Source: Anaerolineales bacterium
GTDB lineage: Bacteria; Chloroflexota; Anaerolineae; Anaerolineales; UBA11579
Reading direction: 5' to 3'
NCBI GenBank assembly: GCA_019637755.1
Contig: JAHBVC010000001.1
Span: 1,082,480-1,146,479 of the forward strand
DNA length: 64,000 nucleotides
Under the pieces are notes generated by a model. That model ran no database searches, was not told where the DNA came from, and saw only the letters and a list, made by a program, of their open reading frames with translations. Every line of letters starts with the position of its first letter. Within the stretch, counting starts at the first letter, position 1. A program made the position numbers and the translations under genes. Of the stretch, positions 52,832 through 59,881 are shown in pieces.

Positions 52832-53847
52832 GCGCTCTCCGTCGCGGGCACTTCGCCCCATTTGATGCCCTCTCTAGCCAGGTAATAGGCGCCCAGCAAG
52901 GTGATCGGCAGCCATAGCGCAATATGCAGCACAAAGGTATAGCTGGTGGCGACTTCTTTCGGCACGCCATACGCTTCGAGGATGGCAATGCCGGGCGCAT
53001 CAAAGGTGCCGATGTAGCCAGGCGCCGAGGGGATCGTGGTAGCCAGATTGACAACGCCGTTCATCAGCATGAGTGCAAAGAAGCTCACCTCAAAGTTAAA
53101 GGCGTGCATCACGAACCAATACTTGCCCGTCTCCAGCAGCCAGATCACCAATGAGCTGATGAACACCATGATGACTTCAACGGGCGAGCGCAGCGCTTCC
53201 AGCCCGCCGAGGAAGCGGTTGCCCACCTCCAACACGCGGCCACGGAAACGCGCCGGCACCAGCCGCGCGGTGAGCCAGGCCAGCAGGCGCTGGCTGGCGC
53301 TCGGAAACATCGCCGCCAGCAGGAAGACGGCCAGCGCGCCGACGAACAGCAGGCTCCCCCACACGGCAAGTTGTTGAATGCTGAGGCCGGCCACCAAGCC
53401 GCCGCCCATCTCGGCCAGCTCGCCAAGATTGACAAAGATAAACGCCAGCATGACCACGCCGTCAAAAATACGCTCGACGATGATGGTGGCGAGTGACGCA
53501 GATACGGCCACCCCTTCTTTGCGCTTAAGGATCACAGCGCGCAACACTTCGCCAGCGCGGGCGGGATAGACGTTGTTGCCCATGTAGCCGATGGCGACGA
53601 TGGGGAACATGGTGCGTGTGGGTACAGACTTCAGCGGGCGCAGCAAGTAATGCCAACGCCAAGCGCGCGCCCACACCGCCAGAAAATACACGCCGATACC
53701 CGGCAGTAGCCACACGTAGTTGGCCTGGCGCACCTGCTGCCAAAAGTCGCCAAAGTGCATGTTGCGCAGCACCAGATACAGGAACAGCACACTGATGCCG
53801 ATGCCCAGCCAGAATTGCCAACGAAATGTAGATTTTGCTTTGCTCAT
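52828..53847 (-). CDS. Flippase-like membrane protein (LPG synthase TM / UPF0104)
   Basis: A 339-residue protein with about eight membrane helices of the lysylphosphatidylglycerol-synthase TM family. Diagnostic blocks are ARAWRWHYLLRPL, AIGYMGNNVYPARAGEVLRA and ATIIVERIFDGVVMLAF. Relatives move lipids or act as lipid-modification partners. TAGAAT ends nine bases before the ATG at 53847, which could start a separate short-leader transcript. The FAD oxidoreductase is translationally coupled to it. Confidence 0.87.
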   Translation of the reverse strand: MSKAKSTFRWQFWLGIGISVLFLYLVLRNMHFGDFWQQVRQANYVWLLPGIGVYFLAVWARAWRWHYLLRPLKSVPTRTMFPIVAIGYMGNNVYPARAGEVLRAVILKRKEGVAVSASLATIIVERIFDGVVMLAFIFVNLGELAEMGGGLVAGLSIQQLAVWGSLLFVGALAVFLLAAMFPSASQRLLAWLTARLVPARFRGRVLEVGNRFLGGLEALRSPVEVIMVFISSLVIWLLETGKYWFVMHAFNFEVSFFALMLMNGVVNLATTIPSAPGYIGTFDAPGIAILEAYGVPKEVATSYTFVLHIALWLPITLLGAYYLAREGIKWGEVPATESA

Positions 53848-53872
53848 GAAGATTGCATTCTAGCCCATCCCG

Positions 53873-54556
53873 CTAGACCGGCGGCCAGGGCATGTAGCGC
53901 TCATCCTCGGGTGGCTGCGGGAAGTGGGGTGCGGCCAGCAGTGCCGCGGCGCGCTGGCGTAAGGCCTCCAGCTCGGCTGGGCTGAGGTAGGCGGCCAGCT
54001 GGCTGAGCAGCTGGCCGCCCGCGGCCAACGCGGGCTGCAACTGGCGCACGGGTTCCAGTAACTCTGCAGGGATCGGCTCCCCGGCAAAATCCCAAATCAC
54101 GGTGCGCAGCTTGGGCTCTTCGTGGAAACAGATACCGTGATCGATCAACCACAGATGCCCATCCTCCCCCAGCAGAACATGCCCACCCTTGCGGTCCGCA
54201 TTATTGGCGAGCAAATCAAACACGGCCGCTGGGCGCAGTTGCTGGCGCACAGCATCTTCGAATGTGAAGTAATGCAACTCAGGGTCATGAGCGACGCGCA
54301 ACTGCAAGGAGCCGGGGCCAAAGGGGCCATCGGCGCGCAGCACGGTGGGCGGAACCAGCGCCCAGCCCAGCGCCTCGCTGAGCAGGTAGGCAGCCACCTC
54401 GCGGCCCGCCAGCGTCTCTGGCGGGAAATCCCACAAGGGCTGCTCACCCTTCACCGGCTTGTAGACGGCTTCGAGCTCGGCGCCTACGCGCACCAGGAAG
54501 GTGTAGTTAGAGCCCCAGGTGAACTGGCCCTCCAGCGTCAGCTCCCCCGTCTGCAA
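53873..54556 (-). CDS. SCO1664-family kinase-like protein
   Basis: A 227-residue protein of the SCO1664 type, with a distant phosphatidylinositol-kinase/HipA-like look: GSNYTFLVRVG, AVYKPVKGE (candidate ATP Lys), GREVAAYLLSEALGW, DLLANNADRKGGHVLLG (catalytic-loop-like Asn/Asp) and LWLIDHGICFH (metal Asp). Catalytic activity is unproven. The start is uncertain: TTG at 54556 fits the family, CTG at 54574 has AGGAG upstream, and ATG at 54646 would overlap the DUF3090 gene by 64 bases. It is the third gene of a conserved cassette with DUF3090 and a histidine phosphatase. Confidence 0.75.
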   Translation of the reverse strand: MQTGELTLEGQFTWGSNYTFLVRVGAELEAVYKPVKGEQPLWDFPPETLAGREVAAYLLSEALGWALVPPTVLRADGPFGPGSLQLRVAHDPELHYFTFEDAVRQQLRPAAVFDLLANNADRKGGHVLLGEDGHLWLIDHGICFHEEPKLRTVIWDFAGEPIPAELLEPVRQLQPALAAGGQLLSQLAAYLSPAELEALRQRAAALLAAPHFPQPPEDERYMPWPPV

Positions 54557-54582
54557 GACCGATAAAACGTGCAGGCCCGCTC

Positions 54583-55110
54583 CTAATGCTTGTGGCCGTT
54601 CTTCTTTACACAGAAGTGACCCGCGGGGTCCATCGGCTCGCCGCATTGCGGGCAGGTGGGCCGGCCGCGCGAGGCGATCTCGATACCCCAGTTGGCCATG
54701 CTACGAATCTGCGAGCGCGTGCACCATAGGCGCGCGATGTAGAGATCGTCCTCGCTGGCATCCGGCGAATCCGGTGCCTCGCGCAACTCTACGGCCACCA
54801 GATCCTGCTCGGGGTCATAGCCCAGGCCAATCTCAGCGGCGCGAAACAGTGCGTCCACCGGCGGGTGAATGTGCATCAGGTCTTCGTCAAAATCAGCAGA
54901 GGCGTTGGGTAGGTCGGCATGCTGGGTGTTCAGCTCAGCCAGGAACTGCTCAATCGCCACGGCCAGGCTCTGCACCTGCACCTTCTCAACGATGGCGGCG
55001 ACGATGCGCTCTTCCTTCCAGGCTTGAATATAGAAGACGCGCTGGCCCGCCGGGCCAATTGCGTCGGTAGTGATATGGTCAACCGGGCGGAGTTCAATGG
55101 TTCTAGACAT
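54583..55110 (-). CDS. DUF3090-family protein
   Basis: A 175-residue protein. The N-terminal part (FYIQAWKEERIVAAIVEKVQVQSLA) and the mid-region FRAAEIGLGYDPEQDLVAVELRE match DUF3090/TIGR03847 as I recall it. The C-terminus carries a zinc-ribbon-like CPQCGEPMDPAGHFC with further His residues. Function is unknown. It lies between the histidine phosphatase and SCO1664-like genes, the order also seen near mycothiol genes in actinobacteria. Confidence 0.82.
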   Translation of the reverse strand: MSRTIELRPVDHITTDAIGPAGQRVFYIQAWKEERIVAAIVEKVQVQSLAVAIEQFLAELNTQHADLPNASADFDEDLMHIHPPVDALFRAAEIGLGYDPEQDLVAVELREAPDSPDASEDDLYIARLWCTRSQIRSMANWGIEIASRGRPTCPQCGEPMDPAGHFCVKKNGHKH

Positions 55111-55138
55111 GGCGCGCAGTATAGTCCTTAATCGAAGT

Positions 55139-55744
55139 TTAGTTCTCGGGTGCAGTCCAGTTCAAACGCTCGAGCATACTGCGGCCCTCATGCAGCACCA
55201 GCGTACTGACCGAAGCGGTGCTAATCTGCAAACGCTGGAACTGGTCGAGCGGCATGCCGGCATAGTGAGCAATGATCAGCTTGATCGGGTCAGCATGCAG
55301 TACGCAGGCAATCGTATCTTTGGGTTTGTGCATCGCACGCAACGCTTCGATCTCGGTTACCAGACGGGCTTGCTGCTCCAACATGCCTTCGCCGCCAGGG
55401 AAACGGAATACGGAGGGGCGGTTTTGCAGCACAGCCCAACGTTTGTCTTTCTGCAGCGTCTTGAGCAGCTTGCCTTCCCATTGGCCAATGTCGCTTTCCA
55501 ACAAACCCTTGCGCTTGACGATGGAGAGCTTGTTGGCGGCGGCCAGCGGCTGCGCGGTCTCGACCGCGCGCTCCAGCGGGCTGCTGTAGATGGCAGTGAG
55601 CTTGACGTGCTGCAGGCCAGCGGCCAGCGCCTGAGCCTGAGCTTTGCCGCGTGCATTCAGATGCACGCCGGGCAGGCGCCCGGCCAGGCGGCCTTTGGCT
55701 ACGTATTCATTCTCCCCATGGCGGATCAACAAAACAGTGGGCAT
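55139..55744 (-). CDS. Histidine phosphatase (MSMEG_4193-type)
   Basis: A 201-residue phosphoglycerate-mutase-like phosphatase. The catalytic His is in LLIRHGENEYV, the Arg/Glu partners are in YSSPLERAVETAQPLA and the second His is in VLHADPIKLIIAHY. It likely removes phosphate from a small molecule. GGAGG stands upstream of the ATG, three bases after the rarA stop. It leads the cassette with DUF3090 and the SCO1664-like gene. Confidence 0.86.
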   Translation of the reverse strand: MPTVLLIRHGENEYVAKGRLAGRLPGVHLNARGKAQAQALAAGLQHVKLTAIYSSPLERAVETAQPLAAANKLSIVKRKGLLESDIGQWEGKLLKTLQKDKRWAVLQNRPSVFRFPGGEGMLEQQARLVTEIEALRAMHKPKDTIACVLHADPIKLIIAHYAGMPLDQFQRLQISTASVSTLVLHEGRSMLERLNWTAPEN

Positions 55745-55747
55745 AGC

Positions 55748-57163
55748 TTAGTGGTTTCCTCCGGCTTTGTGGCGAGACTTCAATGTATCTGCCGTCTCTT
55801 TGCTAGGCGTGGGCACTTCTTCGCTGCGCGTGATGCCAAGCGCCTTACGCTGGGCTTCACGCCAACGCGCCAGCCGTTCTTTGACTTCAGCCTCGTACCC
55901 CTGGTCAGACGGGGTGTAGAAATACGTACCAAGCACACCCGTGGGCAAGTATTGCTGCGGGGCAAAATGGTCAGGCGCATCATGCGGGTAGACGTAGCCC
56001 TGGCCGTGGCCAAGAGCTTTGCCATCGCGGTTTTTATCTTTGAGCGGGTCGGGCACTTCCACCATGCCATCGGCCTCGATCTTCTGATAGGCCGAGAAAT
56101 AGCCCAAGCTGCTGTTGGACTTGGGCGCGGTGGAGAGGTAGATCACCGCGTGCACGAGCGGGAAGATGCCCTCAGGCAAGCCGATGTAATCGAAGGCCTG
56201 AGCGGCGGCGTTGGCCACCACCATACCCATCGGGTCACCCATGCCAATATCCTCGCCGGCCAAAATCAGCAAACGGCGAAAGATGAAGCGCGGGTCCTCG
56301 CCTGCGTAGAGCATCTTGGCCAGCCAATAGAGCGCCGCGTCGGGGTCGGAACCGCGCACAGACTTGATGAAGGCAGAGATGGTGTCATAGTGAGCGTCGC
56401 CGTCTTTGTCGTATAAGACAGCGCGGCGCTGGATCGACTCTTGTGCCACGGCGAGTGTGACGTGAACGACACCATCCACGGCAGGGGTGGATTCCACCGC
56501 TAGTTCCAGCGCGTTGAGCGCATTGCGCGCGTCACCGCCGGCAACATGGATCAGGTGCTGCGCCGCCTCCTCATCAAACATGACTTTGCGCGTGCCGTAG
56601 CCGCGCTCAGGGTCTTGCAGTGCCTGTTCCAGCACGCGGCGCACATCCTCATCGGAGAGGGGGCGCAGTTGGAAGACGCGCGAGCGCGAAACCAGCGCCC
56701 CGTTGACCTCAAAGTAGGGATTCTCGGTGGTGGCGCCGATCAGCGTGATCGTGCCGTTCTCGACATGCGGCAGCAGGGCATCTTGCTGGGCTTTGTTCCA
56801 GCGATGCACCTCATCCACAAATAGGATCGTACGAACACTATGCAAACGGCGGCGTTCGCGCGCTTCTTCGATAACCGCTACCAAATCGGCCTTGCCAGTC
56901 ATCACCGCTGAGAGGGTAACGAAGTACGACTGGGTGTGGTTGGCGATCACCATCGCCAACGTGGTCTTGCCCGAGCCTGGCGGCCCCCACAGCAGAATCG
57001 AGGAGAACAGCCGGTCCGCGGCGATGGCGCGGCGCAGCAGCCGCCCCTCACCCAAGATGTCATCCTGGCCGATGTACTCGTCCAGATTGCGTGGGCGCAT
57101 ACGGGCAGCCAGCGGACTTTCGCTAGCTAGGCGCTCCTTGAGCGCGTGGTCGAACAAATCCAT
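55748..57163 (-). CDS. rarA: Replication-associated recombination protein A (RarA/MgsA)
   Basis: A 471-residue AAA+ ATPase acting at stalled replication forks. N-terminal RPRNLDEYIGQDDILG, Walker A WGPPGSGKTTLA, Walker B TILFVDEVHRWNKAQQDALLPHVE, sensor 1 IGATTENPYFEVN and the C-terminal tetramerisation part with ILAGEDIGMGDP are all standard. ATG at 57163 (MDLFDHALKERL). TACAAT (minus strand, 57179-57174) ends ten bases before it. It heads the minus-strand run that continues into the phosphatase cassette. Confidence 0.95.
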   Translation of the reverse strand: MDLFDHALKERLASESPLAARMRPRNLDEYIGQDDILGEGRLLRRAIAADRLFSSILLWGPPGSGKTTLAMVIANHTQSYFVTLSAVMTGKADLVAVIEEARERRRLHSVRTILFVDEVHRWNKAQQDALLPHVENGTITLIGATTENPYFEVNGALVSRSRVFQLRPLSDEDVRRVLEQALQDPERGYGTRKVMFDEEAAQHLIHVAGGDARNALNALELAVESTPAVDGVVHVTLAVAQESIQRRAVLYDKDGDAHYDTISAFIKSVRGSDPDAALYWLAKMLYAGEDPRFIFRRLLILAGEDIGMGDPMGMVVANAAAQAFDYIGLPEGIFPLVHAVIYLSTAPKSNSSLGYFSAYQKIEADGMVEVPDPLKDKNRDGKALGHGQGYVYPHDAPDHFAPQQYLPTGVLGTYFYTPSDQGYEAEVKERLARWREAQRKALGITRSEEVPTPSKETADTLKSRHKAGGNH

Positions 57164-57173
57164 AAGTAGAACG

Positions 57174-57179
57174 ATTGTA
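57174..57179 (-). promoter_or_regulatory. -10-like TACAAT of rarA
   Basis: On the minus strand TACAAT lies ten bases before the rarA start, with no ribosome binding site in the gap. Confidence 0.45.
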
Positions 57180-57232
57180 CTGCACCGCTCTCGCCCCACC
57201 CACACAAGAAGGTTGTTTAATGCGGGCTACGC

Positions 57233-57258
57233 GTATACACAATCAAGTTGTGTATACT
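57233..57258 (+). promoter_or_regulatory. Palindromic operator overlapping the toxin-antitoxin promoter
   Basis: GTATACACAA (57233-57242), five bases, TTGTGTATAC (57248-57257) form a perfect 10-bp inverted repeat. The right arm contains most of the TATACT -10 box (57253-57258), which ends five bases before the antitoxin ATG. Binding by the ribbon-helix-helix antitoxin would block the promoter, the usual autoregulation of such modules. Confidence 0.72.
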
Positions 57259-57263
57259 ACGGC

Positions 57264-57521
57264 ATGCCCAAACATAAAGTACAACGCGTACAAATTCTGC
57301 TGGAACCACGCCAGCAAGCCTATTTGGCACGAGTTTCCAAGAAAAGCGGGCGCAGTATCTCTGCCCTGCTGCGCGAACTGGTGGACGAGAAAATGAATGC
57401 CAGTAGCGATGCGAGCCTGATGCGCGCGGCACGTGAGTTACAAGGCATCTACCAGACCGACAATGAATTGAACGCCTTCAGCAGCCTGGATGCAGCGGAT
57501 TGGGAAGACCGCTCCGAATGA
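57264..57521 (+). CDS. Ribbon-helix-helix antitoxin
   Basis: An 85-residue protein. Residues about 8-45 (VQILLEPRQQAYLARVSKKSGRSISALLRELVDEKM) form a CopG/Arc-type ribbon-helix-helix DNA-binding domain. The acidic C-terminus (ELNAFSSLDAADWEDRSE) is suited to bind and neutralise the toxin. It overlaps the toxin gene by ATGA and is preceded by a palindromic operator. Confidence 0.85.
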   Translation: MPKHKVQRVQILLEPRQQAYLARVSKKSGRSISALLRELVDEKMNASSDASLMRAARELQGIYQTDNELNAFSSLDAADWEDRSE

Positions 57522-57862
57522 GCCTGCAAAGGGGTGAAGTATGGCTGGTGAATCTGGACCCAGTGATCGGGTCTGAGCTTCGCAAAACCCGGCCTGCAGT
57601 CATCGTAAGCCGGAATGCGATTGGTGCCTTGCCCCTACGCGTGGTCGTGCCACTCACCACCTGGCAGGAGCGCTTCACTCAAGCGGTGTGGCTGGTACCT
57701 ATACAGGCTGGGCCTGGTAAAGGGCTCAAGCAAAAATCAGCCGCAGACACCGTACAAGTGCGCTCCGTGAGCGAAAAACGCCTGGTCAAACGCTTGGGGA
57801 AACTCCCCAACGAAGACATGCAACGCATTGCCGCCGCTCTGACAATTGTCTTGCAGCTTTAG
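57518..57862 (+). CDS. MazF/PemK-type endoribonuclease toxin
   Basis: A 114-residue toxin. LQRGEVWLVNLDPVIGSELRKTRPAVIVS is the family signature with the conserved Arg and Gly of the active-site loops; VVVPLTTW and VQVRSVSEKRLVKRLGKL complete the fold. Such proteins cut mRNA at short motifs and arrest growth. Start MSLQRGEV at 57518 inside the antitoxin stop. Its partner is of ribbon-helix-helix rather than AbrB type. Confidence 0.9.
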   Translation: MSLQRGEVWLVNLDPVIGSELRKTRPAVIVSRNAIGALPLRVVVPLTTWQERFTQAVWLVPIQAGPGKGLKQKSAADTVQVRSVSEKRLVKRLGKLPNEDMQRIAAALTIVLQL

Positions 57863-57917
57863 CGCCAAAGCATATTTCCTACAATATTCTGCGCCCTCGT
57901 TCGTCTTCATAGGTAAG

Positions 57918-58490
57918 ATGAGCGAAGGAATTGGCTTGGTAGCCAGCCCGATGGCCGACAAACACCTCTCTGAAACCGTGGAACAGCACGAACCGCGGCT
58001 GCGCCGCTTTATCGAAGCGCGCGTGCCGGATGTGCTGGACGCCGAAGACATTCTGCAGGATGTTTTCTACGAGCTGGCCCGCGCCAACCGGCTGCTGGTG
58101 CCCATCGAGCACCTGAGCGGCTGGCTGTTCCAGGTGGCGCGCAACCGCATCACCGACTTGTTCCGCAAGCAGGCGCCCGAGCGCATCCGCGAACTGGACG
58201 CGGAAGACGAGGACGGCGAGGGCCTGCTGCTGGCAGAGATCCTGCCGGCGGCCGAGGATGGCCCCGAAGCCGCCTATGCGCGCAAGCTGGTGCTGGCCGA
58301 ACTGGAAGTGGCACTGAGCGAGCTGCCTGACGAGCAGCGTTCCGTGTTCGTGGCACACGAAGTAGAAGGGCGCAACTTCAGCGAGCTGGCCGCCGAAAGC
58401 GGCACCAGCCTCAATACCCTGCTCTCTCGCAAACGCTATGCCGTGCTGTATCTACGCAGACGTTTGGCACATCTTTATCAAGACTTCTAA
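57918..58490 (+). CDS. ECF-type RNA polymerase sigma factor
   Basis: A 190-residue sigma-70 family protein. Region 2 is VEQHEPRLRRFIEARVPDVLDAEDILQDVFYELAR with HLSGWLFQVARNRITDLFRK; region 4 is ELPDEQRSVFVAHEVEGRNFSELAAESGTSLNTLLSRKRYA. The start is uncertain: 57918 follows TACAAT by about 30 bases, and 57951 (MADKHLSE) is closer to the family's usual N-terminus. The next gene, encoding a small membrane protein, starts 14 bases after the stop and could be a regulator, though it lacks anti-sigma motifs. Confidence 0.88.
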   Translation: MSEGIGLVASPMADKHLSETVEQHEPRLRRFIEARVPDVLDAEDILQDVFYELARANRLLVPIEHLSGWLFQVARNRITDLFRKQAPERIRELDAEDEDGEGLLLAEILPAAEDGPEAAYARKLVLAELEVALSELPDEQRSVFVAHEVEGRNFSELAAESGTSLNTLLSRKRYAVLYLRRRLAHLYQDF

Positions 58491-58504
58491 AAAAGGAAAT
58501 GGAC

Positions 58505-58861
58505 ATGCAAGAACGTACTCAATTCAACATTGCCAAAGGCATTCGCATCGGCATCATGGTGGCGATCGGCCTGACGCTGTTCGTGCTGGTGGGCGGCTTT
58601 GTGGTCAGTGGGCTGTGGAACTGGCTGCTGCCCGAACTGTTCGGCTGGCCGCAGATCAGCTTCTGGCAGGGCATTGGCCTGCTGGCGCTGAGCCGCATCC
58701 TCTTCGGCGGCGTGGGCGGGCCAGGCGGCCCTGGGCGCCGCGGGCCCAAGGGCAAACACGGCCGCACATGGGGCCCGCCCTGGGCGGACCTGAGCGCTGA
58801 GGAGCGTGAGCAGATAAAGCAACAGATCGCGCAGGCCAAAGACGAAGGCAAGACCATGTAA
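58505..58861 (+). CDS. Small membrane protein following the sigma factor
   Basis: A 118-residue protein with two hydrophobic segments (about 15-38 and 50-65), a Gly/Pro/Arg-rich stretch (GGVGGPGGPGRRGPKGKHGR) and a charged C-terminal helix (SAEEREQIKQQIAQAKDEG). AAAGGA lies seven bases before the ATG at 58505; an ATG at 58499 is too close to it. Unknown function. Position suggests a link with the sigma factor. A terminator follows. Confidence 0.7.
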   Translation: MQERTQFNIAKGIRIGIMVAIGLTLFVLVGGFVVSGLWNWLLPELFGWPQISFWQGIGLLALSRILFGGVGGPGGPGRRGPKGKHGRTWGPPWADLSAEEREQIKQQIAQAKDEGKTM

Positions 58862-58863
58862 CC

Positions 58864-58898
58864 AAAAAACAGCGCCCCTATGGGGGGCGCTGTTTTTT
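58864..58898 (+). terminator. Terminator of the sigma-factor operon
   Basis: AAAAAACAGCGCCCC, TAT, GGGGGGCGCTGTTTTTT: strong stem with A- and T-runs on both sides, so it may work in both directions. Confidence 0.9.
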
Positions 58899-58930
58899 GG
58901 GTATAGTAAGGTTAATTGAGGGGAGCACAC

Positions 58931-59506
58931 ATGGCCAGTTCAAGTTCCACTACAACTGCTTTTACTTATGGAAAACAAGGAGCCGAATTTGGTGCACTAC
59001 TTGCGCTTGGATACTATCTTGTTGTAGTGGCTCTGCTGACTGCAGTCGGAAATGCGGATAAAGCAGAGCTCTTCTCAATAGCTCCAATACACACATTCCT
59101 TTCATTTGCAGTAGTAGGCTTGGTTGCAGGACTTCCTGCAACGCTTGCAGCTATGAGCCTTGGATTTATCACGGGTTTGGCTATTCCCAAGCTACTGGCT
59201 ATTGTCGGGCCACGAAGCAGATGGCAGTCAGCCCTTGTAGGAGTCATATTTAGCGGTGTGATTACTCTGGCCATTTTGGGAGGGTTTGGCTTTCGTTTAG
59301 AAGCAATTGTTTGGCTTGAAGTGCCATTACTTATCTATGTTGCAGCCACAACCTATCTCTCGATGAGATTATTCAGCAACAAAGATGCAGTCAATAATCT
59401 ACTCCCAAGGATTAAAGGTCACCCTGTGATTATCTGGTTTGTAGTAGCTGGCTTTGCCATTTTAATATTCTATTTTTTGATAGACGTGATTGCAGCCTGG
59501 TTTTAA
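58931..59506 (+). CDS. AT-rich membrane protein, unknown
   Basis: A 191-residue protein with about five membrane helices and a Ser/Thr-rich N-terminus (MASSSSTTTAF). No family recognised. Base composition differs from its surroundings: I count 49 G+C in the first 110 bases, far below neighbouring genes, and codons such as TTA, ACA and GGA are frequent. GGGGAG precedes the ATG at 58931, and TATAGT at 58902-58907 may be its -10. It lies between a terminator and the trpS leader and so stands alone. Recent acquisition is plausible. Confidence 0.7.
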   Translation: MASSSSTTTAFTYGKQGAEFGALLALGYYLVVVALLTAVGNADKAELFSIAPIHTFLSFAVVGLVAGLPATLAAMSLGFITGLAIPKLLAIVGPRSRWQSALVGVIFSGVITLAILGGFGFRLEAIVWLEVPLLIYVAATTYLSMRLFSNKDAVNNLLPRIKGHPVIIWFVVAGFAILIFYFLIDVIAAWF

Positions 59507-59534
59507 CAATCGCCTGCGAGACGCGTGTAAAATA

Positions 59535-59780
59535 GCGTCACGGAATAAGTAGGCTCTGAACCGTTGGCACAGAAAGCTGGAACGCTGAGACCCAGCCCAA
59601 CGCCGGAGCCGAATGGGCCCGTGTGCTGCGTAGCAGCGCGGAAGTTGCTGTGCAACTTCCATCCAGTACACAACAAAAAAAAAGCGGCTTGCGCCACGGC
59701 GCAGGCAACTGAGGTGGCACCGCGGGCTAACGCTCGTCCTCAGAGCAAACTAGTTTGCTCTGAGGACGAGCGTTTTGTTT
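59535..59780 (+). promoter_or_regulatory. T-box riboswitch (tRNA-Trp) before trpS
   Basis: Senses uncharged tRNA-Trp and allows read-through into trpS. Stem I: CACGG 59539-59543 with CCGTG 59619-59623 below, GGCTC 59552-59556 with GAGCC 59606-59610 above, flanking a specifier loop with AGTA (59548-59551) and GAATGG; TGG at 59614-59616 is the Trp specifier. Further hairpins are GCTGC/GCAGC and GGAAGTTGC/GCAACTTCC. The T-box AGGTGGCACCGCGG (59712-59725) lies in an antiterminator closed by TGAGG/CCTCA. The competing terminator is a perfect 46-base palindrome (59729-59774) followed by TTTTGTTT. TGGC in the bulge suits discriminator G. Confidence 0.93.
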
Positions 59781-59881
59781 CGGGCTCACAGCACGAATGA
59801 TTCGGGATTGCTTCGTCGGCTGTATATACACATGCAGCCTCCTCGCAAAGACGGAGACATGGACTTTCAAGGAGTACGGAA

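Noticed and set aside
59564-59800. Small plus-strand ORF inside the trpS leader
   Set aside because: It crosses the T-box stem, antiterminator and terminator and has no coding character.
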